Assembly: GCA_001683735.1 (NCBI GenBank)
Contig: LUGG01000038.1
Span: 62,001-126,000 of the forward strand
Reading direction: 5' to 3'
Length of the DNA stretch: 64,000 nt
From: Grifola frondosa
Lineage: Eukaryota; Basidiomycota; Agaricomycetes; Polyporales; Grifolaceae
This document shows positions 57,673 through 64,000 of this stretch, piece by piece (positions within the stretch are counted from its first letter, which is position 1; the number at the start of each line of letters is the position of its first letter). Under the pieces are notes generated by a model. The model worked only from the letters and a program-made list of their open reading frames with translations, searched no databases and was not told where the DNA came from. The position numbers and the translations under genes were made by a program.

Positions 57673-59434
57673 ATGCAGCACACAGATGAATGCTCTCAGC
57701 CTCGTGATCGCCGTCCATGGACCGAAGAGGAAGACGAGAAGCTTCTTGCCGCTATAGAAGAAGGTAGTCCCCGTCCTCGCTCCACCTATCCATTCTTCAG
57801 CTCCTCACCGTTTCTTTTGTCTTTCGCAGAGGATCCCGATTCCAGTCCTCCTACTCGGTGGCATGCGATTGCTCAACATATAACCGACAGAACAAACAAA
57901 GACTGCAGGAAGCGCTGGTGGGCTCAGATGTCCACCGTCATTTCGAAGGGCAGTTGGACCAATGAAGAAGACGAGGTATGTTAACAACCTCTTGTCTCGA
58001 TCATAGACTCAACTGTTCTTCACAGCGACTCTTCAGTGCCGTTGAAGAGCTCGGCACAAAGTACGTATTAAATAGGGTTATTATTAATCCTTACGTGTAT
58101 TAAAGTGTTGTGTCTCCAGGTGGTCTCTTGTTGCCAGCAGAGTCCGAACCAGAAATAGCGGACGTGAGTTGTACAGCACCTATCAATTCCCGTCTTAATT
58201 CTGACAATGGGCTTAGAATGCGCAAAGCGTTGGAACGATGCATTGAACCCATCCATCGACAGAAGTGGGTGGAGTCCAGAAGAGGTAGGACAGCTCTCCA
58301 CATGCTCTCGTCTAACGCTGACAACCATTCACTATCAGGATGAGCAACTCCTCAAGGCTGTTGAGCAGCAAGGACATTCATGGGCACACATCGCTCGCAC
58401 GTGTCTTCCAGGTCGGACAGGGCTGGCCGCAAAGAACAGGTACGCGGAAGATCCTCACCATCTGAATGTTGTCATCCTAACGCTCCTTGGCAGATACAAT
58501 CATCTTATCCGGAGTTCGTCAGTTCGTCCGACCAGTGGTCGCGCTGTCCGCACGGCCAGACCTTTATCCAGGAGGAACACCCGGGGTGCCTCCGTATCTT
58601 CTCCTTCGACATCTTCTTCCGCATCTTCGCCCCCGCGAGCCGCCGTTCCAGCCCGGAAATCTCCGGGATGTTCTCGACTCCAGAACCCCTAGTGGAAAAT
58701 GACCACAGTATGTCTATAAATGTATTCCATCACGAAAATTGGGCTGACAATTCTCGACAGCCGCAGCTTCCACCCCTTCCTCATTGTTCCCACTCACTCC
58801 CACTGCCGAGATGGATGACCAGATGATGAATCTCTTCATGAATAACACTTTTGGGGACTTCTCCAGTATCTCGGGCAGCCCATCCTTATCATTCTTTGAT
58901 CCCATGTCATCTTGTTCCGATATGTTCACCGCGTCACCTCTCTTCGGCGAAACGGACCTCCTAGATGCTTACGCACTTTCTCCGGCGATGTCTAGTCACG
59001 TGCCTTCTCACTCTGGCGTCGGCCCGTTCGAAGTCAATGCTCCCAGCTTTGGTACTCCGCGTCTTATTCCGATGCGGACGGCGGAATCGCAGAATTTTTC
59101 GTCTCCACTACTCTCACAACAGAGCTCGGTCGCCGACTGTGCTCCCCATCTTCCGTTACGCGCTTCGCGGCAGCCCTCGCCCTACAATCCCCGGTCATCC
59201 TCGGGGGTTCCACGGTATCCGGACGCTCAAGTCACCATCGGCAGCGTATCTGCGTTCCCAGAGCGGGCGAGCATTCAGGTCACCCAGCCCACGCTGGATC
59301 CTGCGGATCGGCGTGTAGCGGTCGCGGTCGCGGTCTGCGATCGACAGGACATTGGCTCAACTGTGCAATCACTCTCGCACAGCCTCACATCTATTCTACA
59401 CCGCAACGCACTTGCCGGTAGCTCTGGTTTGTGA
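57673..59434 (+). CDS. Three-repeat Myb-type DNA-binding regulator
   Basis: Exons: 57673-57763, 57830-57975, 58026-58060, 58120-58163, 58217-58284, 58339-58439, 58494-58707 and 58761-59434. Three Myb repeats are visible: R1 from RRPWTEEEDEKLLAAI, with TRWHAIAQHITDRTNKDCRK; R2 from KGSWTNEEDERLFSAVEELG, with WSLVASRVRTRNSGQCAKRW; R3 from RSGWSPEEDEQLLKAVEQQG, with WAHIARTCLPGRTGLAAKNR. All keep the spaced Trp and the helix-turn-helix recognition helix, so this is an R1R2R3 protein like animal c-Myb and fungal relatives. The C-terminal part is Ser/Pro-rich, as in activation domains. Exon 7 changes frame between its start and its donor, at a CCCCC run near 58633; read through, it stops at 58690. 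A nuclear regulator with unknown targets. Confidence 0.8.
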
Positions 59435-61630
59435 TAGGCCTGCACGACTAGAGGGATATTTATCGAGGGCTTCACTTGACTGCCAGCGGCGCTCCGGCGG
59501 TATAGAACATAGAGTAGATAGAGTCATTCAAGTGTATTGATAGTGTATCAAGTATGTCTAACAAGGATCATTATTTCAGTGCAATTTTCGGAAGTGAAAC
59601 CGGCAGACCGGCTGGCGTTCGGAGCAAGAAGAGGGTTGCTCGAGCAAGCGCTCTAATTGGCGCTCGAGATATCGGATTCGGTGTGGGTGTATTTTTCCCA
59701 GCTGTGACAAGGCGTGAGCATCCCGACCTCGAAAGATTAACAACGAACAATGACTATACGCTCGACTTGATAGTGCCGGTGATCGCGATATCTTGTCGAT
59801 TAGGATATATGATAGTCTGCCTCTCATCCCGGAAGGCAGCCGCAACGTGATAGATTATGCTAGAACCGCATACTGAACTTCAACGACGTCGTTGCGATGT
59901 GTGTGAATACCATCAACGCCACTGGGCACACACCTGTGGGCGGGGAAGATGGCTGGGTCGTCCTGTCGTGTGCATCTCAACGTGAAATTTTCCATGTGGA
60001 GTACCTTTACCGAGTCCATTATACGTAGCACGTTCCAAAAATAGTAACATCAGAACGGGTGGGTGGGTTTTGCCTGAATTTCCTTGAAGCTGCGCGTACA
60101 AAATCTGATTGGACCCCGGAGGGCCGCGGACGTCCAGTCCTGTTGAAAACAACATCATAGATATGATTTTCATTGAGATTTTGACAAACAATGATGACAA
60201 CAACCTCAAGAATAGGGCGCTAGTTGTAATCGAGTTATCGACGGGCTTCCGCGGGGACGGGCCAGTGTATTTTCGAGAATACGCCATGTGAGCAGCGTAG
60301 TCGACGTACACGCGATGTTCAAGCTATACAAATTCGTTCGGGATGATCAAGATTTGGCCTGTGAGGTGACCCGCATCGACCCGTAGAGCTATGGTAGCCG
60401 ATGGGATTCAAGAGTGCGTACGATCCTTCTGCAGCGGGATATCGAACGAAGCCCAATACAAAATGATCACTGCCGGAAAAAACATAAGCAGAGACACTTC
60501 GACGTATATAATCCAGGATTGGTATTTTAACCCACCTATATTTCTTAGGGAGGTAGTTTTAAAATTGATCGCGTTCGTCGTCCATCGTTCCTGAAATTGG
60601 AGAAACCGATCCTCAGGGGCTAACGGCGGATAATGTAGAGAAATAGCTGACCGATCGCTTGCAGTCAATGCAATCTTCCCATGTCTTGAAGATGTCACGC
60701 ATACTTTACACAGACAAGACAAAATCGACTGGATATGTCTACGAATTACGCGGGGGCCGCATGTTCGTATCGGTTCGGAACCATCGCGCAACTGTCAGTA
60801 AGTATAATCACAATCGTCAAGGTAATCTTGATCAACGAAAGGGGGTACAGAGGTCTGTGAATGCTGCCGGATTTGTGGAGTGCATATGCTCTCGCCGCGG
60901 CTAAGGCAGTCGATTGCTACACATGTTCTGGACATGTTCGCCGCCGGCGAAGTAACGGAATCGAAAGATACGACAGATACAATAGAAGCCCGCGCGGCGA
61001 TGGCTCGACGGCAAACCACCAAAATCATGCTAAATCAGCGGAAGTCCATACATTGCTTGACACAGTCCAGGGCCCGGAACGGAGGCGAGAGCCGGGCCAC
61101 AGCTATTCCAAGCTGCATCGTAGGGACTACTCAAGCCCGGTATGCGACGTTAATGGAATATGTTCCCCAGCATCAGTATGACATGAACTTCCTCGACTCG
61201 GGGAACTCACATTCCAGTGGCCTTGACGAAGATGATAGATCCTCTTCAACTGGAAAATACCTAGCGAGATTTGATCGAGTTCGATGAGATTCACTGATCG
61301 GCAAGTCTGTCCGGAGACAATCTCCTCGCATTTCTAGGCCTACAACATAACGAACATCAGTATGCTCAAGTTTTCGAACTCAACATCGAAACGGCCTAGA
61401 TTGTCGGAGTTGGACGCAGGAGTTGCACATTCCAAGCGGAGATCGTTTGGATTTCGTTCTCAGATCACAATTGATCGACGCGGCACATCAAGTCACCTTG
61501 CTGCCGGGCTTGTGCTGTATCTTTCGTCCCTTTTTTCATGGCAAATTTACAATGCAAGTGGCTGTCTGGTATTTAGTATACCCGTCAGATGAATGATGCG
61601 AATGATTCAGTGTTTCTAGGTATAAGCCAT
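59435..61630. other. 2.2-kb stretch without a recognised gene
   Basis: The longest frame (60880-61287, plus, 135 codons) has a Ser/Asp-rich end but no recognisable domain or matching splice sites. The rest is AT-rich and unassigned. Confidence 0.4.
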
Positions 61631-62130
61631 TACAGCGCTTTGCATAATTCCGTGAAATCGCTCGAAAAAAAGGTTTATTTGGTCCGGACAAGATAAAGTG
61701 ACCGTGACAAAATCATAAACAACACTTTGAGAGAGTTCCTGCAGTTTAACTTGCTGATTTTTTACCTTAGATGAATCTGACAGTACACAACACAATCTAA
61801 ACAACTTTTTGAGGCTGTTGTGCGTGAAATACAATTGTCGCGACACAAGCTGAAGTCACCTTCGGAACAAGCCGAATAGTCACGATCACGTGCGACATTT
61901 GTCGTAATGCCCGCAGGTCATTTTTGTTCCGCATCAATATGTATGATGCTCAAAGCTATTAGAGGAAAACAGTATGATACCTCCAAGTGCACTCGAAACA
62001 TGCAGTATGTTTGAAAGTATGAAACACGGCGCGAAATCGTCGTGTACCTTGCGCCACCGTGACGCTGTTTGTCCGGACCAAACAATGCGAGAAAAATCCG
62101 CGATTTCACGGAATTATGCAAAGCGCTGTA
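61631..62130. mobile_element. Tc1/mariner-type MITE with TA target duplication
   Basis: The body is 61633-62128 (496 bp). It starts CAGCGCTTTGCATAATTCCG and ends with the exact reverse complement; the perfect terminal repeat is 29 bp (61633-61661), and a second matching block (TTTGGTCCGGACA) follows in both arms. TA flanks each side (61631-61632 and 62129-62130), the hallmark target of Tc1/mariner elements. The interior has no transposase frame. Confidence 0.85.
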
Positions 62131-64000
62131 CCAAGGTAAGCGGGTTCAAGACACCTTCGTGTTAAATAAAATGTTATTTCTGCTCTCACTACTGCGCCGC
62201 TTGCAACATGACCGTACCGGCGGGAACACGACATCTCCGAATATGAGTCCCACTACCTCTCCGACGACATGTTCGTATGCACCCTCTTGGTTAAACTACG
62301 GATCACTGATATTCTAATTCACATAAAGATTCGCTTGTATTTGATGCGCGTTCGACCGGGACCCGTCATGCGCTTATGGCCTTGCTCAGATCGTCGGGCT
62401 TGCCAGGCTGCCGATCATCGTGAGTAATTCGCACAACTCACTATGGCCTAGCTATCCAATAGTCAATTTTTTGTATCCACGAAGCGCCGATCCAGGGTCA
62501 GAATGACGGCACAGCGTAGTGGCTGACGAACACGACTTTGCCCCTTTGTTCTGCAGGAACTCCTAACGCCTGTGCTATCACCTGAAACATGGCAGATTTC
62601 CCCTCTTCGGGGATGGTGAGCCGATAGCGTCTTATATCGTCATAATGAGAGCGCGCGCTCGATGACGAGACGAGTTTCTGCTCTTCCTCGCCAGCTGGAG
62701 GTGTTCTCAGAACTTTGGTGTCGTAGTTGACGACCGGTGAAGCTCGCGCTGTGCCTGGCCTTCACGTACCACAAGAATCATCTCTCGTAATCTTTCGGTC
62801 GGCCTCTGGGAGTTGCTGTAATTGCGCTCAATGTGCCCGAAGATGCTGCAGTGGAGGCTATATTTATTCTGATCACCAGCGTACTGTATGTTTTAGGAAC
62901 CGCGCTCACAGGCGCTCCGGTGGAGCCTCCAATCGCCGTTATACTGTATCCGTTACAGTTCGTAAATCGCCACCACCGTATCTGCATCCGTATGTGATAT
63001 ACATGAAGGCTCACAAGGCACAATTTTCGAACTCGTGAAAGTGCCAGCAGGTTAGGACATTCGTAATGCAGTTCATGAACAATGCGTTGGTACTGATTTT
63101 ACTTTAGGAGATGGTATTTTTGGAAGTCTGTGGTACATAAAGTCTCCTCGCTTCAGAAATATACGGGCCACTATTCGGAAGTGAGTGCGAACAACCGCCT
63201 GACCCCCAGAACGTTCCTGGCAGCAGGGAAGACTTCGAACCTTGCGGTATCGTTGGGTTGGTCTATTACTATCTTTCTGCTATCGAACTGTGTTTTACGT
63301 TTGTTATCTCCTGCGCCCATTAGTATTGCAAAATGACCCTTTCACATGGTGTCTCCTTTGAAGGGAAGTGGGCGGCTGCCAGAACACTACAGGGATTTTC
63401 TGCCCCAGCCATCGGGAATACCCCAGTTTTTTACGTTGAGCGAGAAGTTTCATGACACCGCTGGTGAGGCTTCACTTACAACCCTATCTCGCTGCGCTAC
63501 TTGGCACAGCGTCTTCGAAGGCCGCCGCTGACAAACATTATGCTTAGATATCGCTCTGCGCATGTCACAGAAGTCTTCACCGTGGACAAGTAATCACTTG
63601 AAGCAGGGTTCGGAGTGGATGTGCGCCCAGCAATATGTTTTACACGCTGTCTACACCGCACTGTGTTCTCGCCTCTTCACATTACGCCAAGCATTACAGC
63701 AGCCGTCTTTCAGCGCCCTGATTACCGCCTCCCATGCGCCAATTTGGAAGGACAACGGCCCCGCTAAGTGCTGTGGTTCAGGGAATGTGTTTCGTATGAC
63801 TCCTCTTCTAAAGAACCCCACCGGTGTTACTCTGCCAGCGAACGCCGTGGTAGACGTTCGCCGTTCGGCTTGCAGTGACGTTTATCCTCAATCCAGGCCA
63901 TGGCATGAAACAATCAAGAATGGGTAGAAATGTCACAATATTCCATATAATACGTGTGCAGTGGTTAAGGTGCACGATTGTCGTCTGGTGTAACGTAGAT
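62131..64000. other. Right end of the window, no gene recognised
   Basis: A hydrophobic stretch in one plus frame near 62800-62960 (VAVIALNVPEDAAVEAIFIL) might be from a decayed membrane protein, but neighbouring stops prevent assignment. The 121-codon frame at 63562-63927 has no recognisable feature. Confidence 0.4.

Noticed and set aside
1..64000. CRISPR arrays, operons, bacterial promoters
   Set aside because: The window is clearly eukaryotic with spliced genes; no regularly spaced identical repeats of CRISPR type occur. The 110-bp array at 14.3 kb is exon-intron duplication.

Overview
This is nuclear DNA from a filamentous basidiomycete, most likely an Agaricomycete of the polypore type (an inference). 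The support is many introns of 41-66 nt with GT...AG ends and split codons that rejoin cleanly, together with CFEM proteins, a fungal G-alpha subunit, F-box/leucine-rich proteins, KDZ and Ty3/Gypsy relics, and large stretches of decayed sequence between genes. There is no operon logic, no CRISPR and no convincing tRNA or rRNA.

Layout. 0.4-2.5 kb: a divergent pair of paralogous secreted Thr-rich proteins. 3.3-4.2 kb and 9.5-10.4 kb: two nearly identical non-autonomous hAT-like elements in opposite orientation, each with a perfect 8-bp target duplication; between them lie a CFEM gene with a broken frame and an intact nitroreductase-like gene. 10.4-12.8 kb: repeat-rich DNA. 13.1-17.0 kb: two unfamiliar multi-exon genes, the first containing a tandem array of a 60-nt exon plus its 50-nt intron. 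17.5-21 kb: a KDZ transposase 3' fragment and a decayed Gypsy Gag. 21-25.1 kb: two F-box/LRR-type paralogs tail to tail, one truncated. 25.5-34.4 kb: intact MFS transporter, decayed kinase-like gene, intact F-box protein, then the 3' end of a G-alpha gene (34.4-35.7 kb). 37.4-38.6 kb: a second CFEM/GPI-type gene. 39.7-50.3 kb: MFS relic, a G-alpha tail fragment, F-box pseudogene, Doc-type Fic genes, kinase relic, MFS relic. 50.9-53.4 kb: FAD-dependent phenol-hydroxylase-type monooxygenase. 57.7-59.4 kb: three-repeat Myb regulator. 61.6-62.1 kb: a Tc1/mariner-type MITE. The rest is non-coding or unrecognised.

How the parts relate. The strongest large-scale signal is an old, inverted segmental duplication: MFS, kinase, F-box, intergenic DNA and the G-alpha 3' end at 25.5-34.5 kb recur in reverse orientation at 41.0-50.3 kb. 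The second copy has decayed and has been interrupted by Fic-family genes and a TIR-bounded element. The other striking item is the tandem exon-intron array at 14.3-14.8 kb.

Caution. Several otherwise conserved genes (G-alpha, monooxygenase, Myb, CFEM, the array gene) carry single-base frame breaks, most of them in short C or G runs. They may be assembly errors rather than true pseudogenes; calls of 'broken' should be read in that light.
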